From positions 248,001 to 312,000 of the forward strand of contig NW_022985074.1 in assembly GCF_010015585.1 (NCBI RefSeq): DNA of 64,000 nucleotides, in the 5' to 3' direction. The stretch is from Eremomyces bilateralis CBS 781.70. Taxonomy: Eukaryota > Ascomycota > Dothideomycetes > Eremomycetales > Eremomycetaceae. The notes under the pieces were generated by a model. The model searched no databases. It had not been told where the DNA came from and was given only the letters and a program-made list of their open reading frames with translations. Every line of letters begins with the position of its first letter. Within the stretch, counting starts at the first letter, position 1. Positions 12,604 to 23,972 of this stretch are shown here, one piece after another. The position numbers were made by a program, and so were the translations under genes.

Positions 12604-13637
12604 ATGGCAGCAGCTTCCTCTCCACAGCATCAGCGCCCTAGAGGCTACCATTTGCTTTCTCGATTAATGGGAAGGTCGGAAGAACTTGCCGTCTTCCGCA
12701 AGTTCAACGATTTAAACGCTATCAGTTTGTTGAGTCTTCAAGCTGAATTGGTCCTGTTGAGAGATGAATATCATAATATTTGTGAAAGTGACGAAAAAGA
12801 CGGAAGACCGTACTCAAGGAACTTCGAGAAACTTTTCCAGTCAAAGGATGATGTTACCAATGATCAATATCTCCAGCTATTGAAAATTAGAGAGAAGATG
12901 AAGGAGTATAGTAAGCAAATGTTCCCGTAATTGGCTGAAATTATTATCACCTTCATCTGACTATTATACAGATGCATTTCTACTTCAAGGTGCGCCGTCA
13001 GTGACTTTGATTTCGACGGAAAGACTCATCTATAGCAGTTGCCTCGATTCGAAACATCCACAAGCCACGAGCGAGTGACCTTGAAAAACTCCAGGAATGG
13101 CTGCGGGATCCTAAGGGGGGCAATAGGTTTCTTGCAGAGAATGAAGCCTTTACTTGGTCTAATGAGTACAAAACAGACTTCGCGACGTTAGCAACCTCAA
13201 CCCCTGATGACGACATCTTTACAAATTGGCTTGTATCTTCACTAGTAAAATTGTACCACAGAGTCTGGGGTCACAGACACCCCCTCCACAGTTCCAAATT
13301 TATTGATGAAGAGAGCGGCTTAATTATGTATCACGATGGAAAGGTCGCTAGGGTCAGCAAAATTATCTCAACCACTTTGGCATCGATATTTCCGGTCATC
13401 GCTGTGCTTGGACTATATTTTGAAAAGGACTTGTTGAAGAGGATATATATCATGATTGGAATTACTGGAGCATTTTCCCTTGTCTTGTCGATTTTTAGCC
13501 AGGCTAGACGCGTGGAAATATTTGCTGTAACTACAGCGTAAGTATTACTACCTTTAGTTGAAATGGCGCTGACCTGGTTCAGGCTAGCAGCTGTGGAAGT
13601 CGTATTCATTGGCAGCACAACATCTCCTGGGGTCTGA
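12604..13637 (+). CDS. DUF6594 domain membrane protein
   Basis: Four exons, 12604-12910, 12972-12989 (an 18-nt microexon), 13036-13537 and 13583-13637, give 293 residues. The order is typical of the fungal DUF6594 family: an FRKFNDLNAISLLSLQAEL helix near the N-terminus (about residues 30-50), an acidic loop, the KEY-NAFLLQ segment, then SDLEKLQEWLRDPKGGNRFL. Three hydrophobic helices close the protein: IISTTLASIFPVIAVLGLYF, a segment around IMIGITGAFSLVLSIF, and FAVTTALAAVEVVFIGS. The function of the family is unknown. It is a common, often lineage-expanded family in Pezizomycotina and some members sit near heterokaryon-incompatibility or NLR-like genes. Here the next gene does have a STAND-type N-terminal domain. 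The microexon is needed to keep the frame and the conserved LLQ region. The third intron has a GTAAGT donor. Confidence 0.8.
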
Positions 13638-14406
13638 GATTTTGGGACCATTCACTCTCACAACTAATACAACTCCTAGAAATTTCCTTGAGAAAATGGA
13701 AATTTTCTACTGCTGAAGGCATTCAACTAAACCTTTTGCTATTTATCGACGAAAGAATACATATTAATAGAAGGCTTTGAACAGGTCACAACGACTTAAG
13801 ATGATCCATCGGTGTATTCCTAACCAGCTTTGGACTCGTCTAAGAGAGAGTGAGCGTGGATCCCAATCCCAATTCTTCTGTTTCCAGCGTAAAAGAGACG
13901 ACGGCAGATTGGCCGCCAGAATGGCAGATTTGCTAACCGTGCACGCTCATTGGTTGATGCCCATTGTCCGAAGATTTCCCGCCTGCTTCGACCTCACATA
14001 TAAATTGCGTATTCCACCATTCCCTCTTCTTCCCCTTCCCTCTACCCCTAAACCCCTCAACTACTGCGGCGACCGAGAATCTACGACCGCTCTTCATTCT
14101 TCGCTTGCTCCCCACCCCCCCTGCGTGTCTAGTTTCGCTACGTTTCCTAGCCGCCGCACTCCCTCCGGATCGCCGTCCTAAGTGTTATACTCTATCTATA
14201 CGGCGCTTCGGTCTCTTCTACTGGGTATTTCATTCTTAAGGAGCTCGTCTATCTGGATTACCAGATACGCCTTGATTCGCACTGGTCTGAGGCCATAAGG
14301 CCAATTCTTCCTGAGGCCGCCAGGCCATAACCAACAGTCTAGGCATACTGCCCAAAACTCTTACAGAGTAAGCAAATCGCCGATATTTAGAAGCTCACCT
14401 CAGGTC
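13638..14406. other. Intergenic region between convergent genes
   Basis: About 770 bp between the 3' ends of the DUF6594 and STAND-domain genes. It has pyrimidine-rich stretches around 14010-14060 and a short inverted repeat of CTGAGGCC/GGCCATAAGG type near 14290-14330. A 134-codon frame at 13777-14181 has no recognisable domain and low-complexity composition, so it is not called. Confidence 0.45.
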
Positions 14407-15715
14407 TTAGGAGCTCCCCTGTGTCTGAGAGGCGCTGGAAGAGCTCACTTGAACTTTCGCATATCTGTTCTTATCTCTTTCAATCTTCTGTGCATCTGCT
14501 TTCTCCTTCTTCCGCTTAGCCGCTTCGATCATCTGGTACTCCTCGTGAATCCTTTCCTGTTCCTTTTCGACTTACTGAAGTCAGAAACAAGAGATCTATT
14601 ATTAGAATTCCAACTCACCTGTAGACTTCTTTCTCATTTGCAATATAAGAGCTCTGCTAGCGGTGTCGCCCCGACCAGAAGTTCGGGAACCGATCCTGAA
14701 ATCCCAGGGGAGTATGATATCAAACTCCGTGTCCGTGTTATCGTCGACAAAGAATTCTGTTCGTAAGGTATTATAGTTTCTGTTCACATACCATGTAAGT
14801 GAGATGCTTTGACTTGGCCTGAATGTTGCACCGCCAATGCCGTTTAAGACCTTATTCTCAACGTTCTGAAATTCAGAGCTGGGTATCTCGTCTCGCTGGA
14901 GAAGGCTTTTCGAAATGAAAAATTCCTCACTTCCAGTGTCTTTGAGAGCTCTTGCCGGGATGTACTTTATTCCGGACCCTGTTTGAAAGGCTATGGTGAC
15001 ATCATATCCATAATGAGACCTTGCCGAAATCGGCCCCAGACCAAGTGTCTTGCTGTCAACAGGCACTTTGACAGTTGAGCTTCTGAAGTCTTCGAGGTGG
15101 ACTCCCGTTTCTTCCTCAAAATCTTCCGGGTTCCAATGCTGTATATCATCGGAGTTCACTTCTGTTTCTAGCTGCTCTGCAACTTCGGTTCTTTAGACCC
15201 ATATTTAGTATCATGCACAATATAAGTAGAGGCAACGTACATGACAGAATTAAGCTGCTGACGAACTTGAATGCTTTGCAAACGTCAAAGAGGTTTGTTT
15301 AGGGTAAGATAAGCTCTTACTGTTGGCTCAAGTCCCGTAGCAAAAGCACAGAATCCCGGAATGCTTCGAAGGCCATTCTTCGTTTGGTTCTTCTCATAGA
15401 CACTGCCGCCATGCGAAACCGTCTTATTTCTGGATGTTTGACCCGATATGCTTTCTGATCGCGTGATATCAAATCATAAAATTCTTCATGGCGCTGGGCG
15501 CAGAGTAACATCGCTCCCTGCATCGATTTTGGAACCTTCTCGTACTTCGATACTCCGTGGAAGGCTTCTTCTGCAACACGAAGAATCACTTCGTACTCGG
15601 AAACCTGTCGATCAAGCTCGGCAATGCCCTTGCGCGCATTTCGGCCTGCACGGATGAATTGATCCAGGAGAGCAATGCTGGAACCCACTAGGGCAAAGAC
15701 TTCAATGCCTGACAT
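14407..15715 (-). CDS. STAND-type N-terminal domain protein with retropepsin-like domain
   Basis: Minus-strand exons are 15715-15321, 15273-15241, 15190-14619 and 14570-14407 (387 residues). Residues 1-130 start MSGIEVFALVGSSIALLDQF and resemble the helical N-terminal domain found on many fungal STAND/NLR-like NTPases. Residues about 190-315 form a small all-beta-looking region with an aspartic-protease motif, LKDTGSEEFFIS (Asp227-Thr-Gly), as in retropepsin-like folds. The last 60 residues are a highly charged coiled coil (EKEQERIHEEYQ, AAKRKKEKADAQ). There is no NACHT or NB-ARC ATPase, so this is a short adaptor-like form rather than a full NLR. To join the frames, all three introns must use AAG as the 3' splice site (see findings), so the exact model is less sure than the domains. 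The protein looks intact. Function is unknown. Confidence 0.62.
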
Positions 15716-16585
15716 AGCTTTTACAAAGACGTAAAAACGTCGGTCTCACGGTCTCATGCTTGATAGGAAGTATGGCAGGAGAAAAAAATAATGGAGCCTG
15801 ACGAGTGACTTGAGCATCAAAGGAAGGGAAGCGTATGTAATGCCCTGATGAGGGAAAAATTCAAAACTCCGGTCAGCTCAAATACTCCGCCCTCTGGTTA
15901 AACGGCTCTCCGCAAATGACAACGCACTAAAGGCTGAATCAAGTCGCTGAGCCAACAAAAAGCATTTAAAGGGAGGGTTAGGCTCGGCATGTTGCCCATT
16001 GATTCGCTCAGAGTAATCCACTGCCACTTCTTCTGCAGCTCATGCACAGACCCCTTCGGCTTCTGTAGATCTAGACTGGGCTATGCTGCTATGTACCTCT
16101 TCTATACAGTCACAGGCACTTTAATTGGCGGCAGAGGCTGAGAGGCTGCAGAGGCAGCGAATCAGGCGCACGGACCAATATGATCCTGATATCTCAACCG
16201 CTGGCGAACGATTCATTCAACTGCACCACCATCTGTTATTGAAGAACAAAGCCATTATGATATTCATTACGTGTGATAAGAGGGCAATTGGGCCAAAATT
16301 ATTGGCTCCCTTGAACGACTGCTTATATGAGATTGCTGACAGTGTTCAAAATCGTCTCTAGAAAGCTCTCATGCGTGTGCCGTTTAGCATCACCCTAAAC
16401 CACCGCATTATCAGAACTGAAAAGTGACTGACACGGCGAGGCTTGAGGCCTTGTACAGATAGCTTACTGTTCCTTTTTATTTCACTTGAGCATTGTCTCT
16501 CAGTCTTTCTCCACGTTCCTTCATTCTCCCTCGCTTTCTTGTCATTATATCCCAACAAAAGGGGTACGGCAATCCACTGGCCTCA
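15716..16585. other. Divergent promoter region
   Basis: 870 bp between the divergent STAND-domain gene and the Cid1-type nucleotidyltransferase gene. A 78-codon plus-strand frame at 16125-16361 has no recognisable domain. The pyrimidine-rich tract at about 16470-16550, just before the nucleotidyltransferase start, is typical of a filamentous-fungal core promoter or 5' UTR. Confidence 0.5.
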
Positions 16586-18709
16586 ATGGATAACTCACAA
16601 GGTGGTCAACTTCCTCGTGGAGGATATCCTCCTCATCCACATCTTCAGCACTCTACTGCTCCGCTTCAACCTCCGGGCTTGCCTATTTTGCCAGCTCAAT
16701 ATGCAGCTGGTTCATTCAACAATGCTCCAAGTCCATCACAGCAAGCGTCAGCCCCTCCTCAACACGCAGTGCAACACCCACATGCAATTGGGTTAGGCCC
16801 GCAATATGATCGGGGTGAACTCAGCATGGAGGCTCCTCCAGTTTCAGATTGGCCATATCTTCAACCGAGAACGCAGCAACAACAACGATTCCCATCCGCT
16901 CCCGCACAACCTTACACAGGTGCCCAGTCGCGATTTCAACGCGCCCCTCTACCTAGTAGCATCCATCAAACTGCACCTCGCATAGCGACTGCAGAAATTA
17001 AACAAATGCCACCTACTCATCCTAATCACTTCACAAACACGTTCTCGCAACCCAACAGAGGATCTCACTTCCACCGGAATCCTCCACGACACCCCCGAAA
17101 CGCGCCGCCCCGAAGAATGGCAGGTGCTGGAGGCTCCAGCTGGGTGCCATGGTATGAACATGCCAGTCCCGTCCTTTATCTGGAGCAGCTCCTTGGAAAT
17201 GTCCTTAAAGAAGTGGACATGCCGCTGGAAGAACGAGATGCAAAGTTGAAATTTGCGGATCGATTGCAGTCGCTGACGCAAAAGGCTATTCTCAAAGAAT
17301 ATCCAAACACTCATACAAATGTTGCCCTTCGCGGCTTCGGAAGCTTTGCGTCCGGGTTCGCCCTCAAGGGTTCAGACATGGACATGGTCCTCATGATTAA
17401 TGGACCTGATAAAGAGAAGCTCAATTTCAAAGACATCGCAAACGCTCTTAAGCAATCGTTTAAAGCGGATGGCCTAGGTGTCTATATCATCTCTAACACA
17501 CGAGTTCCCATCATCAAGATTTGCGAAAAACCGCCGGCGTGGTTCTGGGAAGAGCAGGAGAAGCTCGAAACACAAGCTGCTGTGGAGGCTAGTGCGTTCA
17601 AGGCGGGGGATGGCAAAAATGTCGTTGGCGATGGTGCTAATAACTCTGAAACTTCGCATTCGATGACGAATGCAGGAGTCTCAGGGGAACACAGTAGCGA
17701 ATCGGAAGCTGAAGACGAGGAGGAAAAGGAGGCAAGATTGCGTCGCAAACGGGTGACCGAAATGGCAAATAAGACGAATGCGCCCAAAAACTCCAAAGTG
17801 TGGTACCGTGAACGCAAACTGGGCAAGAGCGATTTCCCGAAATCCGACGCCGGAATCCTCTGCGACATTAACATGGACAATCCCATGGGCCTGGAGAACA
17901 CCCACCTCCTCCGCTGCTATGCGGCCTGCGATGTTCGCGTTCACCCAATGGCCACCTTCGTCAAAGCCTGGGCATCTCGGCGCAAGATCAACAGCTCCCG
18001 CGACGGAACGCTATCATCGTATGGCTACGTCCTCATGGTTATCCACTTTCTCGTGCACATCATCCAGCCTCCCGTCCTCCCGAACCTCCAACATCCACAA
18101 GACTGGCCAGGCCTCCAAGACCTCCTCCACGACGAGCAGAGTCAATTCTTCGCCGACGCCATCAATGGTCACTGGATCCACTACGTCCGCAACGTCGACG
18201 CGCTGAACTATTACGGCAGCAAAAACATCTCCCCGAACACCATGCCCGTCGGCCGCCTCCTCACCGAATTCTTCTCCTACTATGGCGACCCGATCTCCGG
18301 CGGCCATAGCTGGCAAGGCCACGTCATCTCGCTCCGCACACGACACGGCGGGGTGCTCGACAAGGGGGAGATGGGGTGGAACCGGGCGACGTCCGAGATG
18401 GTGAACGGCATCGAGGTCCGGCAGCGGTATCTCCTCGCGATCGAGGACCCGTTCGAGACGAACCATAATGTGGGGCGAACCGTGACGAACGAGGGCGCGG
18501 GGGTGATGCGGAGGGAGTTCAAGCGCGCAGTGTCGATACTGAGGGGGATGATCGGGCGTGGGACGCCGAGGGAGGATTTGATGGAGGAGTGGGTGGATAA
18601 GGTGGTAGTGGATGAGGGGGGGCAGGGTGAGGGGAACGTTGGCAGGGGACCGGTGGCGACGGACGGTCCGCTTAGCATCACGGCGTCGCTGGCGAGGATT
18701 GGGATGTGA
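16586..18709 (+). CDS. Cid1-family RNA terminal nucleotidyltransferase (CutA/CutB-like)
   Basis: Single-exon gene of 707 residues. I chose the ATG at 16586 (MDNSQGG) over one 93 nt upstream because the extra residues look like translated 5' UTR. The first ~200 residues are a disordered Pro/Gln/His-rich tail. The catalytic core follows: GFGSFASGF and KGSDMDMVLMI give the Gly-Ser motif (about residues 252-253) and the first two metal-binding aspartates (Asp264 and Asp266). An acidic insertion (SESEAEDEEEKEAR) interrupts the palm, and the PAP-associated part comes later (SSYGYVLMVIHFLVHIIQPP, VGRLLTEFFSYYG, IEDPFETNHNVGR). Such enzymes add U, C/U or A tails to RNA 3' ends. In Aspergillus nidulans CutA and CutB tag mRNAs this way and trigger decay. 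Which paralogue this is cannot be decided here. Confidence 0.86.
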   Translation: MDNSQGGQLPRGGYPPHPHLQHSTAPLQPPGLPILPAQYAAGSFNNAPSPSQQASAPPQHAVQHPHAIGLGPQYDRGELSMEAPPVSDWPYLQPRTQQQQRFPSAPAQPYTGAQSRFQRAPLPSSIHQTAPRIATAEIKQMPPTHPNHFTNTFSQPNRGSHFHRNPPRHPRNAPPRRMAGAGGSSWVPWYEHASPVLYLEQLLGNVLKEVDMPLEERDAKLKFADRLQSLTQKAILKEYPNTHTNVALRGFGSFASGFALKGSDMDMVLMINGPDKEKLNFKDIANALKQSFKADGLGVYIISNTRVPIIKICEKPPAWFWEEQEKLETQAAVEASAFKAGDGKNVVGDGANNSETSHSMTNAGVSGEHSSESEAEDEEEKEARLRRKRVTEMANKTNAPKNSKVWYRERKLGKSDFPKSDAGILCDINMDNPMGLENTHLLRCYAACDVRVHPMATFVKAWASRRKINSSRDGTLSSYGYVLMVIHFLVHIIQPPVLPNLQHPQDWPGLQDLLHDEQSQFFADAINGHWIHYVRNVDALNYYGSKNISPNTMPVGRLLTEFFSYYGDPISGGHSWQGHVISLRTRHGGVLDKGEMGWNRATSEMVNGIEVRQRYLLAIEDPFETNHNVGRTVTNEGAGVMRREFKRAVSILRGMIGRGTPREDLMEEWVDKVVVDEGGQGEGNVGRGPVATDGPLSITASLARIGM

Positions 18710-19007
18710 TCGGCTGGCGAGGGTGCTGGTGATAAATGCATGGAGGGCGACAAAGACGGACGTGATGAGTCTCGAGCGGTTTATTTGCAGGTCGAGCTAC
18801 TCGACACGTCTAGGGCCGAAGGATATATGCATCGGGAATGAGCATGGAGTGCTAACATAGCTGTACATTACTATTATAACGCTTCCACAAAATCTACGTG
18901 GAAACCCCGAAATCCCCATCTCTCGGCATCATTGCTTCACGTTTCTAACCATCAGACTAACCATTAGGTCCATTAATTACCTCCCCGTCCCAATGTATCT
19001 CCCCACC

Positions 19008-21059
19008 CTAAAAAAACTCCCTCAACTCCCTCCCCCTATCTCCACCCCTCCGACCCACCCCATGCCCCCCACCCCTCAAATTCCACCCACCCGTACACAT
19101 CCCCATCAACACCTCCCGTCCCCCTCCCACCAGCTCCTCCAACCCTACCACCCCCCCATCATCCCCTCCTGCGCCCTCCCCATCCAACACATACTCCACC
19201 CGGCTCCCCACTGTCCCCATGTAATCCCGGAACGTATACACCTTCTCCACCACCCCCCGCTCCGTATCCAGCACCACGACGCGGAACCCCGGCCGTTTTC
19301 TCGCCTGCTCGATGCGCGACTGCGCCGCCTTCCGCGCTGCGATCGGGTCCCGTACGCAGTGCATATCGGCGTCCTCGATGAAGATGCTCGAGCGATCGTT
19401 GCAGGGTGAGGAGGCGTCGGGGATGTCGGCGCGCGGTTTGCAGGCGGCTTGGAGGGTGCCCTGGTAGTCGCAGGGGGCGCAGAGGGAGCGGAGTGAGGGG
19501 AAGGTGGTGGGGGAGGCGATGGCGGAGGCAAGGGCATGGAGGGCGGGGGAAGGGGTTAGGATATCCCAGTGGAGGGAGAAGAGGGAGGAGGAGGAGAAGA
19601 GGGGGGTGAGGAGGGTGGTCCCGTGGGGGAGGGAGGGGGAGCGGTCTTGGATGAGGGTGAAGTAGGTGAGGGTGAGGGTGCGGAGGATGTGGGAGATTAG
19701 GGAGAGGGAGGCGATGTTGAGGTCGATGAGGGAGAGGCGGCGGAGGGGGAGGAGGGACGGGGAAGAGATGAGGCGGAGGAGTCCTTTATCGGTGATGCCG
19801 GGGAGGGATTGGAGGCGGAGGGATCGGAGTGGGGGGAGCGCTTGAAGGGTGCGGTCGGTGAAGGAGGGGGCGGGGAGATGGGCTAGGAGGAGGTGTTGCA
19901 GGGAGGGGAGAGAGCGGAAGGTTCCGACGATGGAGCGGTAGGTCATGGTTGTGGTGGGATTTCCGATGAGGAAGAGGGTGGTGAGGGACGTCCAATTGAT
20001 GTGGTGATTCATGAAGATATCGGTTGAAGGGGAGAGTCGGTCGACTGTATCGGTGGGGGTGGGCTGGGGATCCTCGTCATCCAAATCGGAGTGATCTTCG
20101 ATGTTCATAATCCAAACTTTCTCTTTCAAACGTCTCCTCGTCGATAGCGAAGAAGTGATATGGTCAACCCCCCCAGTATGGGTCAAATGGAGACCCCGTA
20201 ATTTCTCCAGGTATGGACATGCCATCACAATTAATGCAAGCTCGTTCATCAATCTCTCCTGCTCTTTCGTCCCTGAACGTAGCATCAAGTTTTGAATATG
20301 CTCTCCCCGAATTTCCAACACTCTTTTCGCCAGATCTGGGCGTTCCTGTAATGTGCGACGCAAAAGTTTGATACCCGAAAGTGTGTTCGACTTCGACTTT
20401 CTGTACCCATGATCCTCCGGATCAACGAATATACGCAAGGTTCGATATCTATACCATATCAGAACTATGCTTTGGGACCTGTAAGGAAATGGTGCTTACA
20501 GTTGATATTGTGCAATCCGTGCCCATCTGCGACTCGTCCGGGACAGGCTCAGGAGATCTTTCTGGTAGCATCCTGCACAGCTCTCTGACCCAGGCGCAGT
20601 ATGAATCTTTTCCAGTTGCTCTGTAATGCAAGTATACACTCTATCCGGCATATTTCGGAACACACGCTCCGGTAATGTTGGATAGCTGCCCGCCGGTCTC
20701 ACTGACCATCTCTTGGGGCGCTCGAGTTCCCATGGTGTCTGCACGAGCTTCGGAACGGTATCGAACCTTGCGCTCCATGATATCGTCGTCGCGGAGGAGG
20801 CTCCCGAGGAAGGCCGAGACGAGTCACTTGAGGACGTCGATATTATGCTGCTCGTGGAAGCAATTGATGGTGCATACGAGCAAATGCGTTTCAACACGTT
20901 CTTCTGGGTGCGCTGCCAAACCCGAGGCGACTGTTTGCTAATAGAGGCATTTAGCTAGAGTTGAAGGATTTCTTTGCGTAAGACCACCGGCAACGCGTAC
21001 CTAGCGATTGTATCATCCAGAGATATAGAATCATGACTTCGAGATTGATATTCCAGCAT
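19008..21059 (-). CDS. F-box protein with weak leucine-rich repeats
   Basis: Minus-strand exons 21059-21001, 20937-20500 and 20448-19008 give 645 residues. The long second exon has no in-frame ATG. Adding a short first exon (MLEYQSRSHDSIS) through a 63-nt intron with TTAG acceptor solves this and keeps phase. After a Ser-rich region, the F-box reads TLPERVFRNMPDRVYTCI and continues to DLLSLSRTSRRWARIAQ (about residues 120-170). The rest (DRTLQALPPLRSLRLQSLPG, GLLRLISSPSLLPLRRLSLI) is an irregular leucine-rich repeat array. It is probably a substrate adaptor of an SCF ubiquitin ligase with unknown targets. Codons in the C-terminal third produce extreme strand skew: the plus strand at 19400-19980 is nearly all purine. 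Confidence 0.8.
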
Positions 21060-22507
21060 TGTTACTTGGGTTGATGTTGCGGTATGCAACTTGAAGATAT
21101 AGCGGTCAGATAGCAGTCAGATATCGAAGCAATTATGACAAAGCTGAATACAACTGAAACATGTCTTAGAAGAAGGGAAATAGAAGAATACAGAAACTCA
21201 ACAGCCTGGAAATCACGTTGACCCATAGTCCTAGATCGAATCGACGACACTTGACAGGACGACGCAAACAGGCGCTGATCCGATAGAGCAAAGGCACCAA
21301 GCGTTAGAACCATGGCACCGATCTCCCGCCAGTAGGGATGAATTCCAAAAGCCACCCTGCTAATATTATTCGCCAGTCCTCATCGAGAGCCCCTGATAGG
21401 GCAGTTATCTGGCAATAAAGTTTGTGTCGATCGCCTTGCTTGTCCTATCCTAGTCCTAGTACATCGGAATTACGGAGATTCGGCGGGGTTACTCCGGAAT
21501 GGAAACGAAACACCAAAATTTAGGGAGATCACCAACCCCGGCGGGCACGCTTGTGTACTACGTACGTAATAACTAGTAAGGGCTTCTGGCATCGACAGAT
21601 CCCAGTGGTTTGATCGACAGGGACTCTGGTTTGGGCTGGCGTGGAGATGATCGTTGATGCTTCTCCATGCGCTGGGATCGTTGGGATGCCACTGCGGTTG
21701 CAAACGGAGACTAAAATTCTCCAGACTGGTCATCTTTGCGGGAATTTTGGCTGGATCATCCTGGATGAGGTGTTGATGAGAGTCGAGCTCGAGTGAGGAT
21801 GGTGTTCTCCCACAACGGCCGATCTGGGAACGGTGTTCTGTACCTGCCGGATAAGGTATATGTGCAGGCCATGATCCTTATCCAGGCCTGAAGCATTGGT
21901 GCTTAACTCTGATATTATCAGTCAATTCTCAGCTCCCCAACTAGGTTCATACTCCATCGACTCTCTGGACCAATATTACTTCCTTGCTTGGTTATTATTG
22001 TGATGATCGTATTCCGTACCTCGGTGGAAATTCAATAATACAGGTAGGTACCTCCGTACCTAAGTTAGTGCGGTCAGAGGTTAGAAACGCTGCAGGGTTA
22101 TCGATGGCAACTAATTCGAGAGGATATCAAGGCTTAGACAATGGTAGAAATGGTCCTATTGAGATCAAATATATACAGGTATGCTTTCATCCTATCCATG
22201 ATTCGTATTCATTCTCGTAGAATTGTGAAAGTTCGACGATGGGAGGAAAAGGAGAAGTGAAGCAGAATCGAATGGCCGCTTGCTTGAGGCATCGCGGCAA
22301 CAAGGCAACAAGTCATCCACTAATAGGCAGCAACGCCTGGCCATCACTCCTTCCCCAGGATCTAAAATATTATTCAACATATGTAAACAAACTCAATATC
22401 GGAAGTCTTCTACCTTTCTACTTACTTCAAACTGATATCAATTCATTCGGTGAGGATATTCAAACCAACTCCCGTTAGCCAATACTCGCCTTCGCATTCC
22501 TGTCATC
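21060..22507. other. Intergenic / divergent promoter region
   Basis: 1.45 kb between the divergent F-box and Sfh5-like genes. Short frames on the minus strand (for example an ATG-started frame from 21733) lie upstream of the F-box gene and may be leader or uORF sequence. None has a recognisable domain. Confidence 0.45.
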
Positions 22508-23972
22508 ATGTCTACCGACCCAAAGATTGATCTGTCTCAGCAGCCAGCCCTCAGGACGAAGCTGGAGGATCTGAGGCATGAGGACCCTACGACCACCGAA
22601 CCAAAGCCCGATGCTAAGACTACCACCCCCAATGTCACTGCTCCGGAGGCCGAAAAACCGAAGGTTAAAGATCCGGCCCATGATGCCGATCTGATTACTC
22701 CTGTGGTGCCGGCCCAGGGGGCTGCTCCCGTACAGACACCTGCCGCTCCCACGGAGCCCAAATGGCCTGACCTTTCCGAAGACCACCCCATCTCCAAGTT
22801 CCGCCAAGCGCTTCCAGATATCCTGACGAAATCCGGCTACACCGAGGTCTATGGTATCCACCTCTCCGCCGATGATAGCAGCGCAACCACGGTCTTCCAC
22901 ACGAACCTAATCCTTCAGAAGTTCCTGCGAGCCAACGGGAACGACTTGGACAAGGCGAAGGAGCAACTCCTCGACACTTTGAAATGGCGAAAGTCATTCC
23001 AGCCGCATCTACTTGTCAACGTGACGTTCGACGAGGAGAAGTTCGGTGGACTCGGGTATATCGTCCGACTGACTAGTCAGGACACCGGGGACGAGGTGGT
23101 CACGTTCAACGTGTACGGGGCGGTCAAGGACTTCAAGAAGACCTTCGGAGACACGGAAGAGTATGTTCACCGTCTCATCCTTCCACCATCATGATACTAA
23201 CCCGCCCTCCAGATTCATCCGCTGGCGCGTCGCCCTCATGGAGCGCTCCATCGCCGCCCTCCACCTCACGTCCGCCACCGAGCCCATCCCCGACTACGGC
23301 CTCGGCGAAGACCCCTACTGCGGCATCCAGGTGCACGACTATCAGAACGTCTCCTTCCTCCGCCAAGACCCGCACGTCAAGACGGCCTCGCGCAAGATCA
23401 TCGACCTCTTCTCGCGCGTCTACCCGGAGACAATGTCCAAGAAGATATTCGCCAACGTCCCCTTCTACATGGCCTGGATGTTCAACGCCATGCGCTTCCT
23501 GCCTGCCCAGACCTACGCGAAGCTCGAGGCCGTGACGGATGGGAAGACGTTGAAGAAGAGCCTGGGCGGCGACGCGGTGGATGCGCAGATTCCGGCAGCG
23601 TATGGGGGTTCGGCGGCGTCGTTGGAGGAGGTCGCGGAGAAGCCGAAGTTGGAGAAGGAAGGGAGCGACCTCATCATGAAGATTTCATCCGCGGTAATGT
23701 CCGAGCCAGTCGACGGTCCTCCTGTGCATGGCGGCATTGCTGGCCTTGCTGGCACCCCTGCAGCTGACGCTTCGTCCGACACTCCGTCTCCTGTCATCGC
23801 TTCTTCTCCCACTGCTTCTCCCGCCATTGCTTCCTCTGCCAGTGCTCCCCCCGGCCCAGGGGCCACGACAGATGGCGCCACCCCGACCGTGATCGACGCT
23901 GCAGCGAGCGCCCAGGAGACGGAGCCCGCAACCACTCTCGCTGAGCAAGCCGCTCCTCCTCAGAAGGCGTAA
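22508..23972 (+). CDS. sfh5: Phosphatidylinositol transfer protein, Sfh5-like (CRAL-TRIO)
   Basis: Exons 22508-23160 and 23213-23972, 470 residues. The first 100 residues are Pro/Thr/Glu-rich. The CRAL-TRIO N domain includes LQKFLRANGNDLDKAKEQL and LKWRKSFQPHLL. The Sec14 lipid-binding domain follows: FGGLGYIVRLT, then across the intron FIRWRVALMERSIAAL, DYQNVSFLRQDPHVKTASRK, YPETMSKKIFANVPFYMAWMF and SLGGDAVDAQIPAAYGG. The C-terminus is an Ala/Pro/Ser/Thr-rich tail. Sfh5 is a non-classical Sec14-like protein; the yeast protein moves phosphatidylinositol at the ER and plasma membrane and has also been reported to bind haem. The intron (23161-23212) has donor GTATGT, branch ACTAAC and acceptor CAG, with the glutamate codon split in phase 2. 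Confidence 0.85.

Noticed and set aside
13777-14181. 134-codon plus-strand frame between two convergent genes
   Set aside because: The Pro/Ser-rich composition comes from pyrimidine tracts, and no conserved segment or splice context was seen.
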